Source: Heterodera schachtii (Eukaryota > Nematoda > Chromadorea > Rhabditida > Heteroderidae). Taken from it: a DNA stretch of 64,000 nt. A program made the position numbers and the translations under genes. Where the stretch lies: NCBI GenBank assembly GCA_023374025.1, contig SIJG01000038.1, positions 745,212-809,211 on the forward strand, in the 5' to 3' direction. Each line of letters opens with the position of its first letter. The stretch's first letter is position 1. The notes under the pieces were generated by a model. That model was given only the letters and a program-made list of their open reading frames with translations, did not search any database and was not told where the DNA came from. This document shows, one piece after another, positions 1 to 12,300 of this stretch.

Positions 1-300
1 TCTACTCGTGAGGCAACCCTCACCTGGACGAACACGTTCAGGATCACGGGGCGAAGTTATAATCAGGCAAGAGCATAGAGAATAATCTTTTTATTAAAAC
101 AAAACGCAAACACAATCATTCTCAGATCTTTCACCATCTTTTAAATACCATTCCACTTGCTTCATATTCAAAATTTCTTTGCCATTAACATCAAACAAAA
201 CAGCACATCATTAGCCTACAAAAAGCAATAATAATCAAAAAACAATGCATAAGTCTATTCACCGTAAAGATGCAGCGAAGCAGGTAACTCTGACGACGTG
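1..300. other. Left-edge segment with possible minus-strand exon end
   Basis: The first 55 bases are much GC-richer than the next 240. On the minus strand one frame is open through them and runs into CAG|GTGAGG at about 24-18, a strong splice donor. This could be the end of an exon or the edge of a repeat. A 6-bp stem (GTGAGG/CCTCAC) with a 4-base loop lies at 8-23. The rest is AT-rich with no gene seen. The protein reading is too short to name. Confidence 0.2.
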
Positions 301-352
301 ACTATGTCGATTTCAAAGCGAGAGGCAGGCGGCATGGAAGGCTTAATTTGCA

Positions 353-358
353 TTTATT
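353..358 (-). promoter_or_regulatory. Polyadenylation signal of the OTU gene
   Basis: AATAAA on the minus strand, 27 nt downstream of the predicted TAG stop (387-385). Its position is normal for a nematode mRNA 3' end. Confidence 0.5.
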
Positions 359-384
359 TGATGGTGCTCGCATACTTTAATTTA

Positions 385-1198
385 CTAACTGACCAACAAA
401 ATCGTTTGGAAATGATTCGTAGAATTGTACCAAATGATGATAGGATCAACAACTTGTCGCTGTTGATCAGCCATCCTTGCCGTAAAATTTCTCAGTTGAG
501 CATCCGGGAAGTCATGGGGCATATCCTATGTTTTTTGGAAATAGTAATTTCTTTCGTTAAATATTACCAAGTGTTGGCCGTCCGGGAAAAAGATTTCGAG
601 CCTGTGCAAGTAGCGCGTGTTGAAAAAGCTGATCCCTTCGCGCGCTTGACCAATTGCAACACGTGGTGTAACAACAACAATTGTACGTTGCAGTAAACTT
701 GCCGCGATAATTGCATCATATGCTGACGCCCAATCTCGTGGTCTTAGGCGTTTTTTAATATATTCGTCAAAAGTGACAGTTCCTTCCAAGAGGAGCCCCT
801 CAATGATGTTTAAGAAGGCCTGCCGGCTCGCAAACCATCCCCTTGGGTAGCAATTAGGCTCTTCAACAATGTGGCGCAGCGTCGTATATAAGTGTGCCCG
901 CAGATTCCCAGCATATTCTTCACTATCTTGTCCGACAATTGCGAAGACGATTGCACTATTGGCAAACATGATACAAATATTTTGCTAATTATACAAACCG
1001 GAAAAAGCACGATCCGTCGCCAACAACGTTCTGAATGCGCACTTGCCGGGACTCATCCGAAGAGACTTGAGCTGGCCGATTGGTAGAAGGGCCTGGCACT
1101 GTTTCCAGTTCCATGAGCTCAAATTCGTCGCTCTGTTTCTTCTTTGTGGCAGGAGGACTGGTGGAGTGTGAAGTCATGTCGAATTGCAACCGATCCAT
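385..1198 (-). CDS. OTU-type cysteine protease (deubiquitinase-like), three exons
   Basis: Predicted exons are 1198-999, 955-568 and 525-385, joined through introns of 43 nt (998-956) and 42 nt (567-526), both GT..AG. The joined frame is 242 residues. Seen: the Cys box GDGSCFFRA at residues 60-68 (Asp61, Cys64), completed only when intron 1 is removed, and the C-terminal box IWYNSTNHF with His234, reached only when the TAG at 529-527 is treated as part of intron 2. Both are hallmarks of OTU peptidases, which cut ubiquitin or ubiquitin-like chains. The first 50 residues are polar and probably disordered. I chose the ATG at 1198 because longer readings start at a TTG, and because TCCCATTCAG just upstream (AG at 1239-1238) is a good cis or SL trans-splice acceptor. 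An AATAAA lies 27 nt past the stop (358-353). The macro-domain gene precedes it on the same strand. Substrate unknown. Confidence 0.82.
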
Positions 1199-1237
1199 AG
1201 AAAAGGTCAAATGAGATGTCGGAGTAAAGACCAAAGT

Positions 1238-1388
1238 CTGAATGGGACTAATGAGGAAAACCAATACGCTAATTAATTCACCGATGAATTCCGGTCAGAC
1301 TGTACGCTACTTGGCGCAGCCCTTTTTCGTGTGCTCAGCGAAAGTTTTACCTAATAATATAAATAATATTCAGAAGTCATGATAGTAT
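1238..1388 (-). promoter_or_regulatory. Intercistronic spacer with trans-splice acceptor candidate
   Basis: About 150 nt separate the macro-gene stop (1391-1389) from a TCCCATTCAG acceptor (AG at 1239-1238), 40 nt upstream of the OTU ATG. Nematode operons typically have about 100 nt between genes, with SL trans-splicing at such a site. The spacer is not AT-rich throughout: 1265-1335 has higher GC and may hold 5' UTR or cryptic coding sequence. The operon reading is an inference. Confidence 0.4.
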
Positions 1389-2093
1389 TTAAATTTTTAT
1401 TACAGTTTGACGAATCTCCTTGTACAATTTAAAGTCCTCGGCACTAAATGCAACTAATCTAACTTCGTCAATTGCCGGTGCACTCTGCGGTTGGTCTGCA
1501 AGCCAATTCAAAATTGTTGAAATGGCTATTTGTGCCGCTTTCCCACGGGGGAAATTGAAAGCCCCGGTGGAAATGCTTGGGAATGCCTATAATTGATGTA
1601 AAGATAAGTCAACTAATAAATTCCAATGACACTCACAATTGATCTTGGCTGGGGATTTGCTATATCCATGTGCATGCTCGCTAGATGGTCCAATGCATTG
1701 GTGTAGCACTTTGCCAGGGACCTGCAATGGTGATCATTAAGCGTGGAACGGACTTTCGGACCGACAGCATGCAAAATGTCTACAAAATGTGGGCTAAGAC
1801 TAACACACGATTAGCATTGGCATACATTTGACGTTGTTGGCCAAGCCTTCAAAAGCGGGCGTGTCCACGACACCGCCGTCCGCAATTGGACAACCATTTG
1901 ACAAAATCTTGGTTTTCAGCAGTTGTTGCAACTCATTTTGACGAGGAGAACACGCGCGATGGATTGCGTCGTCGACTCCACCGCCTTTGACCAAATCTGC
2001 GTTGGCGGCATTGACGATCATCCAAATTTGTTGTTTGGTGATGTCGCCTTTCACCACCGTTAAATTGTCCAGGTGTTGTTTGGACACTGTGTT
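1389..2093 (-). CDS. Macro-domain (ADP-ribose-binding/hydrolase) protein, multi-exon
   Basis: Exons 2093-1826, 1779-1637 and 1586-1389, with introns of 46 nt (1825-1780) and 50 nt (1636-1587), both GT..AG, give 202 codons in one frame. Seen, in order: [32 protein letters not shown] (formed across the first intron) and [12 protein letters not shown] (at the start of the last exon). These are the ligand-loop motifs of the MacroD/YmdB-type macro domain, which binds ADP-ribose and often removes it from proteins or O-acetyl-ADP-ribose. The 5' end is unsettled: GTG at 2087 is not a plausible eukaryotic start, and there is an in-frame TGA at 2105-2103. A 39-nt intron (2132-2094) would bypass it and add a short exon, 2156-2133, after a TCAG acceptor. 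The OTU gene lies directly downstream. The fold is firm; the start is not. Confidence 0.82.
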
Positions 2094-2132
2094 CTTATTT
2101 GTTCAACCCACGTCTTTTTCAAACAATTTTAC

Positions 2133-2156
2133 CAAGTGTTTGAGGATTTGTTCTCG
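2133..2156 (-). CDS. Possible short upstream exon of the macro-domain gene
   Basis: Minus-strand CGAGAACAAATC... reads REQILKHL between a TCAG acceptor (2160-2157) and a GTAAAAT donor (2132). It joins in frame to the main macro exon at 2093 across a 39-nt intron ending AATAAG. The reading fits the N-terminal extension before the macro fold, but the first methionine would lie still further upstream and was not found. Confidence 0.35.
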
Positions 2157-3752
2157 CTGATTTTAATTACCATTTTAATTTTGTTATTTTAATTTATTAA
2201 ATTTATATTGCGGCAATTAATTTCTTGGCAAAATATTTGGCGCATGAATTGTTTATAAGTTATTTGAAAATCAGAAGTGGTCACTTTATTTTATTTTGTA
2301 AAAAGTATTATTCCTAATATTTTTTTGGTATATTTTAAAAATTGATGTGAAAATGCGAAAATATCGGTCAATTCTGCGTCCGCAGGCAAGCCAAACTCCA
2401 TTTTGTTCACAATTATTTAAATTTTTATTTTCTCAGGAGTCCATTCATGTCTTTCTTTAATTTATTTTATTTTTATTTACAATCATTTTATATTTAAATA
2501 AAGTAAATTTTTTATTTACTAATTGTTGTGTTTTTCATTACTGCTTATTTAATTTTTATTTCAATTTGAATAAATTTCTTGCGAAATTTCTTTTTATTTT
2601 TTATTTTTCTGACTCATTTTCAATAAAGTTTTTTAATTTTTTTTTTATTTCTACTTAATTGAATTTATTTATTAAATTTTTAAATAGCAAACCTGATTTT
2701 AATTCATTAATGTTTGTTATTCAATATACAATCAAATATATGATAGATGTCGTCTAAAAGTATTTATTAACTTTTTTTTTTCAATGTTCTCCAATATATT
2801 TTTTTATAAATAATATTTATCCAATTTATTAATTAAAAAAATTCTTATAATTCCAAATTTTGTAAATTTAATAAATATTTTAATGTTAATAGAAAAAATT
2901 AAAGATATTAATAATAATAAAAATAAAAATATGTTAATTACAATTTTTGATGAAAATTTTCTTGTAAAGAAATGATTGTGCAAAAAATAAAACTGTATTC
3001 AACAAAATAAAATCTTTTCTAAAAAATAGCATACTAAAAAATTAAATTAAAAATTAAAAATAATGAATAATTTATAAATAAAACCTGTAAAATTATAAAA
3101 AAATATTGTTACAATAAAGCAAAAACAACTGAAAATTTTAAATAAATATCAAATATCGGTCGTCATTCTCTTGTGCAATGATTAAAATAAATTTTACTAT
3201 AATTAATTACACTTAATTATCTTTAAATTAGAGATCAGCATTTTCCAAAACACATTTTTTCAGCGTTCAAAACATGAATTAAAAAGTTATACTGGCTAAA
3301 TATTTAGCAATTTATTGGTTCATTATTATTGGCAACAAACAATAATTTTATCATTTAAAAGTATTTTAAATTATTTTTTTATTCTAATTATAATTTATAT
3401 AGAAAAATATTTAAATGGTTGAAATAAGATTTATAGTTTTTTTTAGAAAATATTAGAAAAAAGTCAAAAATTAAATTTAAACATTAAATAAATAAATCTT
3501 AACATTAACGAAAAATGAAAATAATCACGCCAAAATTTTTTCTTATTTGTATAAATAAATTTAAAAATTTTATCGTAATATGATTATTCTTTAAAACTTG
3601 TTTAAACAATAATATTCAATATAAAATGTAAATGCATTGAATGGTTATTTTACGGATAACTGTCATTTGTTATCGAGATGTTGCCTGGACTTACTATCTG
3701 TGCGGTTACCTTTTATTTTTTTAAAGTAGCGTAAGGTTTTGGCAATACTTAC

Positions 3753-3862
3753 TTTTTATTGTTAATATTCTTATATTTAAACAGCATTTGTGTTAAATTT
3801 AAGCAAAATTCTTCTTCTTGTTGTTCTTCGAGCTTTACGTTTTGTGTGACGATTTCGTTCAT
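3753..3862 (-). CDS. Candidate 5' exon, unknown product
   Basis: An ATG at 3862 opens a 36-codon minus-strand reading that begins MNEIVTQNVKLEEQQEEE and runs into a consensus donor, AA|GTAAGTATT (donor GT at 3752-3751). The glutamate/glutamine-rich start is unlike the Phe/Ile/Lys/Asn-heavy translations of the surrounding AT-rich DNA. A second short open segment follows at about 3703-3644 after an AGTAAG acceptor and before a GTAAAATAAC donor. Both lie upstream of the macro gene on the same strand, so they may be its 5' exons, but I could not join them in frame to the exon at 2156 or 2093. It could equally be a separate small gene or chance. Confidence 0.3.
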
Positions 3863-4886
3863 TTTTATCATTTAATTTGCAATATGTACGCATTAATTGC
3901 TTATTTTTTATCGTGTTCTTATTGAGACATCTAGCTAAATTTTTAAATGTTCATGGCTAATTTATATTAAAATACTTTTAGTTGAAAGATCGGTTGATTT
4001 ATTATTGTTTTTTGTTATTTGAATTTACAGTTTTTAGTGCAAGTCAGTATTATTTTTTGTTTTTATTTATTGAACAGTTAATTTCTATGATTGATTTATT
4101 TAAATTGAATTCTATTTACTACAAAATATTTTACTTTGCTAGAAAAAAAAAAATTTAGTTATTGAATATTTGCACATGCCACAAAACCTGAGCTAAGAAG
4201 GATAGCTGTACAAACAATAAATTTATTATTGAAAATAGATACAAAGAAAGAGTAAAATAAATGAAAAATCCAAAGTTTTTAATTTTTCGGTTTATTATTT
4301 TAAATTTTTTATATACTATCTTATTTTAATGTGAAATTTATTTCGGGGATGGTAAATTTGGCACCATAGGAATCCGTATATGATTGTTGTTTTTATCAGA
4401 CTCGAAGTTGCGTAAAATGCATGAAGGAATAAAGGTGCAAAATATTTATTAATTTCATTTTTCCTTGTTTCGATCTAAAATATGATTTAGCGAAAATAAA
4501 ATATTTTCTAATATAAGTATTAATAATTTTAGCTATTTATTATGGATGTTGAATTTGATTTTATTTATTATGCAAACTTAATTTTAACAACTAAAAAAGC
4601 ATAAGTTAATAATAAAACAAGTGGATTTCAAATTATTTTTTTTGCAAATTATTTTTGTAAATTTGGAGTAAATAAATAATTAATCTTTTTTTATCTGATT
4701 AAGTTTTAAATGTTTTTGTTCTTTTGTTTTTTAATAAACTTCGTTCATTTCAGTAATAAACAGATGACTTTATTTTCTATATTATATATTGAGAACTAAT
4801 AGTGTTCATTGAGTAATTTATTTTCATAATAACTTACAATCAGTTTTTTTAACTTTAATTGGTGGTGGCCCAACTTTTCTGAGTTC

Positions 4887-4937
4887 ACGACGCGAGTGAT
4901 TCGAAATACTCCTTAATAGCCTGCAGCGGATTGCTCA
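4887..4937 (-). CDS. Candidate initial exon, unknown product
   Basis: A minus-strand ATG opens MSNPLQAIKEYFESLAS, then TGA. A GTGAACT donor begins one base before that stop, so the segment may be a first exon. The composition is balanced in a region where neighbouring frames are nearly all Phe/Ile/Lys/Asn. A further minus-strand open segment near 4430-4330, after a TTCGAG acceptor, would continue the phase into a hydrophobic stretch, giving a small single-pass membrane protein. No family is recognised, and the intron would be about 490 nt, far longer than those in the macro and OTU genes. Confidence 0.25.
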
Positions 4938-7900
4938 TTTATTTTGAAATCTAATTATAAATATTAAACAAATTTAGTTTTATTTTTAAGTTGATTTCGT
5001 TTATTGTAAATAATAATATTTATCTGCTGTAAAAAAGTTTTTTTAAACGTTGACCAACTTTTAAATTTATAAGCCCCTTCAAATTCAACTTATATTTGAG
5101 TCTTCTGACTTAAAATGTTTATTAAATTATTAATTAAATTTCAATCCAACAACTTATAAAATTTTTTATTATAGCAATGAGAATATTTGCCTTAATGGCT
5201 AAGACTATATTACCCGAAGGTTATTATTTGGAAGGCTTTTAAAAAATTGAGCGGTTAACAAAAAATGAATTTGTTTTAATTGTTTGAAAAGGTTGGTAAC
5301 CTGCTTGTTTTCTTACTTTTTTAAAATGTTTCTAATATTTGAGATTAATTTATTGCATATTTTTCATATATATTTATTGATGATTATTTAAGATGAAATT
5401 TTATTTGATGTATAATAAATTATTTCAAATACACGGAAACAACTGAAAAGATCAATCCTAAAAATTTTCATTCTAATACAACAATCTAAGAGCAGAGCTA
5501 AAAATATTCTTCCCATTTTTTATGAGGATAATCATAAATTTAATTAATTTTTGTTTTTAATATTTTCAATATTAAATGCTCTATCAAATTTGTACAATCG
5601 AGACTTTGGGATGTGTGCCGCTGCATTAATTGCGCAGTTGCTGCTGTAACCCAGAAAATCTTTTTTTATGTGACATTTTAAATTCAACGCCACTGTAAGA
5701 TTTGCAATTATTAACCCAATAGACTTGAAATTGAAAAAATAAAAATTTTGAAATATGTGAAAAAAAATACAAAATTTAAAAATCCGCCACCCTGTGGCAC
5801 ATTTCTTAACTCGGCACTTTTTCCCCAAACTTATAATTTAAATATATTAATCAAACCTGAATTTTATATTTCTCTTAAAAGTATTTTTGCTTAATTTAAA
5901 TGTTTTTAAATCATTTCAAATTAACATTTTGTATTTTGATATACAACACTTTTAAAAATCAATCGTTCAATCAACAATTATTCAAGAAAATTATGTTGCT
6001 AGGTAATCCATGGATTTGTAAAATTTTTTTTATTATTATTACATAAAATTTATCAAAGATATGACAATAATAAATCAAAACTTAATAATATTAATAAATT
6101 AAAATAATTGATTAACAATTTAAACATTTTAATTATTAAATTAAATCAAACATTTAAGACACTAAAAAAATAAAAAAGAGTAAAATTCAGCATGAGCAAA
6201 TCTAAAATAATATTATTATAAAATTTATTTTATTAAAAAAAAGAATTTTTAATTTTTAGTTCAATTATTTTAAACAAAAATTCTTAATAAATAATTTTAT
6301 TGTAACTATTTATAAATAAATTATAATCTTCTTAAATGAGGAAATATAATGCCATAAACTAAAATTAGCAAAAATAATGTTTCACATTTATATATAAAAT
6401 TATAATCAAAAGAATCTCGATGTAAAATTTTATAAATAAATAAATATTTTTAAATTGCCAAAAATTATAAAATGTTCTTTTGAAAAAACAATTTGTAACT
6501 GAATGATTATTCACAATCGCACATTAAATAAATAATAAATCCCATTCATAAATGGCGCACATGGCCCACAAAAATCCAACAGAGCTTTTTAGCGAGTAAT
6601 AATTAAATAATTTGCAAAATATTTATCAATTTGAATAATTCATGAAAAATTTCTTTATTTTTTAAATTTTTTATACATTAATTTAAAAGTTTAACACAAT
6701 TATATACTAATTACAAAAAGAAATAATAAACAAATAAATAAAAAATGATATTGAAAGATTAGTGTAAAAGGAATAAATGAATAATAGAATTAAATATTAT
6801 TATTTAATAAATATACCTCTAAAGATTGAAAAATTTATATTGGCATGCCAGCAATAAACTTAACATTGCTGTCGGGACAATAAACATTTAAATTTTATTT
6901 TCAGTCATATTTTACAATGATTTAGTTATTTAAAGCATTAAATTGCATATAATATTAAATTTTTTTATGGTGCTTAAAAAGCAATTCATTGGGTGAAAAA
7001 TGAATAGACACAAAACGTATAGAGGTTCAGCAGGGCGTTGTTTCTCTTCACTATTATTATTTAATTAATAATTAATTTTATAAAAAAGCTTAAAAAATAT
7101 ATAAAAATATTAATTTTCGAAAAAACACCAAATATTTAAAATAATAAAAAAAAGTCAGAAAAATTTTTAATACCAGCAAACGAAAACAGAAAGCATTCAT
7201 ATAAAACAAAACGCCAAAGAATAATAAAATTTGACAATTCAACAATAATGTGATTCCTGAAATGGATGTCGTGTGAAAATTCTAAATAGAGTTAATGTAA
7301 AGAGATTATTGTAAATAAATACAACGTTTGGATAAATATCTACGGTAATCAAATGATGGTTTAAAAATTCATATGTTCCAAGGAATATGTATTATTAATT
7401 TAAAAGAAACTAACAAATTTTGTGACTTACATGCCATTGGCGGCTTTACCATATAATTATCATGCTAACAATTAATTATAAAGAAATGCCTTAAAAATGA
7501 AATTAAATAAAATAAATTTTATTAAATTTCTATAATTTTAAATTATTTTTTATTAAGCAATTTATTTCAGATAATTGCGAACTCTGCAATGAATTTAAAA
7601 ATTATTTTTTAATTTTATAGTGAATTGCAAATTTAAAAAGATATTAAATTCGTATTGAGTTTCTTCAATAATGTACTAGAATTCATCGTATTACTTTAAT
7701 TTTGATGAAGGTTGTTATGTATTACGTGAATTTTATACATTCAATATTTATTTATGTCTGAAAAAAGCGTATATTAAACAAAAGATTTTTCATTATTTAT
7801 GATTATTGTTTAAAATATATACAATTTATTCATTTGGTGGCCGATCATTTCGTCACTGAGAAATAATTAAAAAAATATTAGTTAAATATTAACCGTTGTA

Positions 7901-8774
7901 TTGTTAAATTTTATGTATTATATTATACTACAATTTGGTATTTCATTTATAATTTTTTTTTGAATAATGTTTAAAATAATAATTTTATTTTATAATATAA
8001 TATAAATTTCATTATTTAAAGATATTCAAAAAATAATAATGATTTATTTTACAACTCGTTTTTATTTATTTTTACTTTTCACCAATTATCTAGTCCGCAA
8101 TTTTTTTTAATTATAATTTAAATAATGAAAAATTGTTAAAAGCTTAAGATAGAATTCGTTAGATTTCGGTTTTAATAATAAAGTTTCAATTCATTAAAAA
8201 TTATGTTTCACTCATCTTCTTGATACAAGGTCTGTACATTTCTGAGATATTTCACTGAATAATTAGTAATAAATTGCAAATATTTTGAGAATTTTTTTCA
8301 TTTTGAGCTACTTCTCGATAAACTATTTAGAAATAATCTTTGGTGCGATCAGATTTTTTATAATTTTATAAGAAATAATGATTATTTGTGATGAAGTAAC
8401 TCTTAGCAGTACTTATTTTGTTGATACTTTGAATTAATTGTATATTTGTTCATTAAATTTTAGTTCGGATTATGTTTTATTTTATGATAAGAGAAATATT
8501 TGATTTATTTATTATTATCTACTTTTCTATTCTGTTGTTATTTGCAAATTTTTTTTTTTCGTCATATAATTAATCGGCAATTTTAAAATTAATTTATTAA
8601 TTAGTGAACAAATTTTAACCTTCATAAAGCTTTTGTGTTATTTCAATAAACAATTTCCAATTATTGGTTTCTTAAACCATTTTGAGAATAAATTAATATA
8701 ACCTGTATGATTATTTTCTAAACAATAATATTAATATTTGCTATTTTAATTTTCTTCAGAGTATTAAAAACTTC

Positions 8775-9327
8775 GGTACTTATGTCGTTTACAGCCCATA
8801 AAAAAAAATTTTTAAAACAATTTATAAACATTTCTAGGGGGTTTTCGGGGTCGCTGACCACGAATCTGACATTTATTTCGACCAATTTTGAATCCCGAAC
8901 CCGAACTCGAACAAAAAGTCGAGTACAAAATTTTAAAAATACTCGCTTTTGTTCCTAAAATGACCCAAAACAATCTAAATGAAGTCATACCCCATTGCAA
9001 CACCAAAACATGATCATTCTGTACACTTACGAACATAAAAAGCGAGTTCGGTTGCCGGGTAGAAGAAATTGCTCAATATGAATGTCAGATTAGTGAACAG
9101 CGACCCAGAAAACCCCCCAAAACAAGTTTTCATGACTTTATTGAACAAAATTTTTCTTTCAAAAAAGTGTGGGCCATTGGCAGACTTGTTTGAATTCTGA
9201 TTCGGGGTTCGAAATTAGTGCAAATGAATGTCAGATTCGTGATCAACGAGCCCGAAAACCCCCTAGAAATGTTTATAAATTGATTTAAAAATCATTTTTT
9301 TTAAGGGTTGTAAACGACATAAGTACC
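8775..9327. mobile_element. 553-bp non-autonomous inverted-repeat transposon with 8-bp target duplication
   Basis: The left end begins GGTACTTATGTCGTTTACA and the right end is its reverse complement. The terminal repeats continue inward for about 110 bp, through a TCTAGGGGGTTTTCGGG segment. A third, diverged copy of the inner arm lies at about 9085-9150. AAAACTTC is repeated directly at 8767-8774 and 9328-9335, immediately outside the termini. No coding capacity is seen; short open frames here only reflect the repeat. The 8-bp duplication is compatible with hAT-type integration, but the termini do not look like classical hAT ends. Confidence 0.75.
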
Positions 9328-9339
9328 AAAACTTCTACC

Positions 9340-12300
9340 CTGCATAAAATGCAATTAAAATCAATATTTCCATTAAGATAAGTATTGATATGATGAAATT
9401 CATTCATTTAAACAATCTTAGTGTTTTGTTAAATTAATTAAAATGTGGAAATAATTCTTAATAAAATTTATTAAGCTTTTGAAACTATAAAAAAATATCG
9501 CCCAATAAAATAAAGAAGATTAACATGAAATAATAGTTGAAATTATGGTTCAAAATACATGCAAAAGTGAGGATATCTATAAATTTATAAGGTACATTAT
9601 TTAATAACAACAAAATGCATAAGCATAATATTATCATCACTTAAAACATATACTAATTATTTCAAAACTTAATCTATAAATTTAAAATTCCAAAATGGCA
9701 TATTTTGATATTTTTTAGGAAAATAAAAGTCAAAATAAAGTGAAATGTATATATCTACTAATGATTTTATTAATTCTTAGAATCTATTAGTTCCATAAAT
9801 TTGAGTTTAACGAAATTGTCTCACGACCATTAGATCATTTAAAATTACATTTTTAAATACATTTATTTAATTAAATTCCTTAATAAAATCATATCAATGA
9901 CAATAAATATTAATTTTGCTATATTTTTACTGATTTTTCTTGATTTAGATCAAAACAATATTCTCTTAATAAAATTAAGATAACATCAGAATTTATCAAT
10001 TAAAAATGCAAAACTCTATTAACACAGTTTTTACAAAGTAAAATTAAGAAATTCAAAAGAATAGCTGGAATAAAATGGTGTGACTGAGAGAAAGCACGAT
10101 TTATGCAAACAATAATACCTTTTTATATTTATTAAATATTTTTTATAAACTAATAAAAAAATTTCTCTTTTATTGTCTTTATAAAAAATGTTGTAAAATA
10201 AAATTTTACAAAAAAATTAATCTATTACTAAGTATTGTAAATTTTGAGTTGCAAATGAATGGTAACTTATCCGTAATTTGTCATTTATTATTACAAAAGA
10301 ATACTTTTTTAAAATAAATATAACAACAAGTTTTAAAAATAAAGATAAATATTGTAAAAGGCTAAATAATTTGACGTGAACAAATATATTTTTTAATTAA
10401 TGCCGTACATATTATCTGAGAAAATTCTGCAAAACCATATAAAAATTATTAAATAAATTTAGCTAAAGAAAAATAAAATTGAATAAAATAATGTCCAAAA
10501 AAGAATGTAGAACTTTTTTGTTTAACTGAAAAAGTACACGTTTATCCATATTAAGTTATAAAATAAATATTATTCCAAACATAACAAAAATAAAACATAT
10601 TATCACAATGAAAAACAAAATTAAAGAATAATATAATATAAAAGATTAAAACGTACAGCGGTTAAAAGTTATAAATTATTGTTATACCCAATAACTAATA
10701 ATAGCGTATCCAAGTCAATTTCGGCCCTAATTTCATCTACACAAGAAATCGAATTAAATGTTTTATGTATGTCGAACAAGACAAATAGAAATCAATTAAA
10801 AATAATATTAAGGATATTCTGGGAAAATTGATCAATGACCGATAGAAGAGACACAAAGTTGAGTAAATAAAATTTTTAGTTATCAAATATAAATTTAAAT
10901 TAAGACAATTACATTAAATTATCAAAGGCAAAATAAATATTAAGCAATCTCTGGTAAGCTCACAAAAAAATGATTTTATCCTATGATAAAGATATAACAA
11001 TACTGTAAATTCCTTTCGCAAGAATAAGAAAGATATAATTCAATAAACTATTTTCTTTCAATAAAAGGAAGAATGTTTAAAATAATAAAGTTTAAAATAT
11101 AAATTTATAACTAAAAAAGTCTGATAAAGGGAAACCTTTTAATGAGCAACTTATTCAATAGAAAAAAATAGAGGCAGTAATAAATAATAAGCAAAATTTA
11201 AAATTATAAATAAATTAGTATTAAATCAAACGAAAATAAGACTAATAAAAGCGTAGACAAAGGAAAATTATATTAAAATAGCAATTGATTTTACATTTAT
11301 ATGGCTAATTGTAAGAGCATTAAGAAAAAACTTATTGTGCATCAAGTGATTTTTTTTATTCAAAATGAATATGTTTGCACATCAAAAGTTAAAACATTTC
11401 TAGAAAAAATTGTTATAAAGATGGGAAATATATATAAAAAAGCACTATTTTAAGTAAAATCTAAAATTTTTCATGTTCAGTTTATTGTAATAACAAAAGT
11501 GAATAAACATAAAAATCTTGAAAAATCAATATTCGATAGCTTAATCGTACAAACGTATCGCATAATAAAATCAATATGTACTAATTAAATATTTTTTGTT
11601 TTTTAAAATTTGATTATTAGTTTAATTTATGTTGAAACACAACGATTTCACGCAAAAACATTTATCTTTGTTCTGTTGTTAAATAATATATTGCTTTATA
11701 TTAATATTTGCTAATTTTTAGACTTGTTAAAAATGACATTTATTGATATAAAACGATGATATTTTAAAAATATTATATGATTATTAAATTTTATTCCTTA
11801 ATTAATGATCGTAATTAAATTACAATTTTACTGTTATATGCCAAATAAGACGACTTTATTGTAATTATCTGAATGTTATTGAAAATTTTTGAAATTAATT
11901 ATTTATTTATGTTTTTTTGGATTTAAGTATTTATTTTTTGCAAATTAGTATCAGTGTGAAACTGAAAAATCTATTTGAAGATAATAAAATATTAATGTTT
12001 TTTAATAAATCAATAAATCAATAATAGAAATTTAGTTTTAAAGAAAAATAAAATTGAAGCTCGTTCACACACAAGCAAATGAATTGATCGGTATCAATAT
12101 TAATGTCGCAGCTGACGATGATAATAATTAACGTTATTTTTTATACTTTTTTTGTTTCGAAGCCATTTCTGTAGTTTGTCCGGCACTAAGGGATTATTTA
12201 TTCATTTTGTAATAATTTGTTTTAATTTATAAATAAAATTTACTATTATTTACAACATATAATAATTTTACAATATATTTTTTATTATTACACGGAATTG

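Larger units (their letters stand above)
2200..8760. other. AT-rich gene-poor stretch
   Basis: Long A/T runs with no repeat family recognised. Three GC-raised patches are entered separately or noted here: 3753-3862 and 4887-4937 (minus-strand small exons), and 5570-5680. The last has an open minus-strand reading after a GGGTTACAG acceptor but no recognisable family. T-rich and A-rich blocks alternate on the plus strand (T-rich about 2.2-2.8, 3.7-5.2 and 7.7-8.7 kb; A-rich about 2.85-3.6 and 5.9-7.3 kb). Confidence 0.5.

Noticed and set aside
298..696. 132-codon plus-strand open frame
   Set aside because: It is antisense to the OTU gene, whose two catalytic boxes and introns are clear. The plus reading has no recognisable motif.
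1800..2087. Macro-domain protein as a 95-residue single-exon gene starting at 2087
   Set aside because: The first codon is GTG, and the end (after NNVK) is intron sequence. Splicing at 1825/1780 restores the YILHAVGP motif, so the gene is longer.
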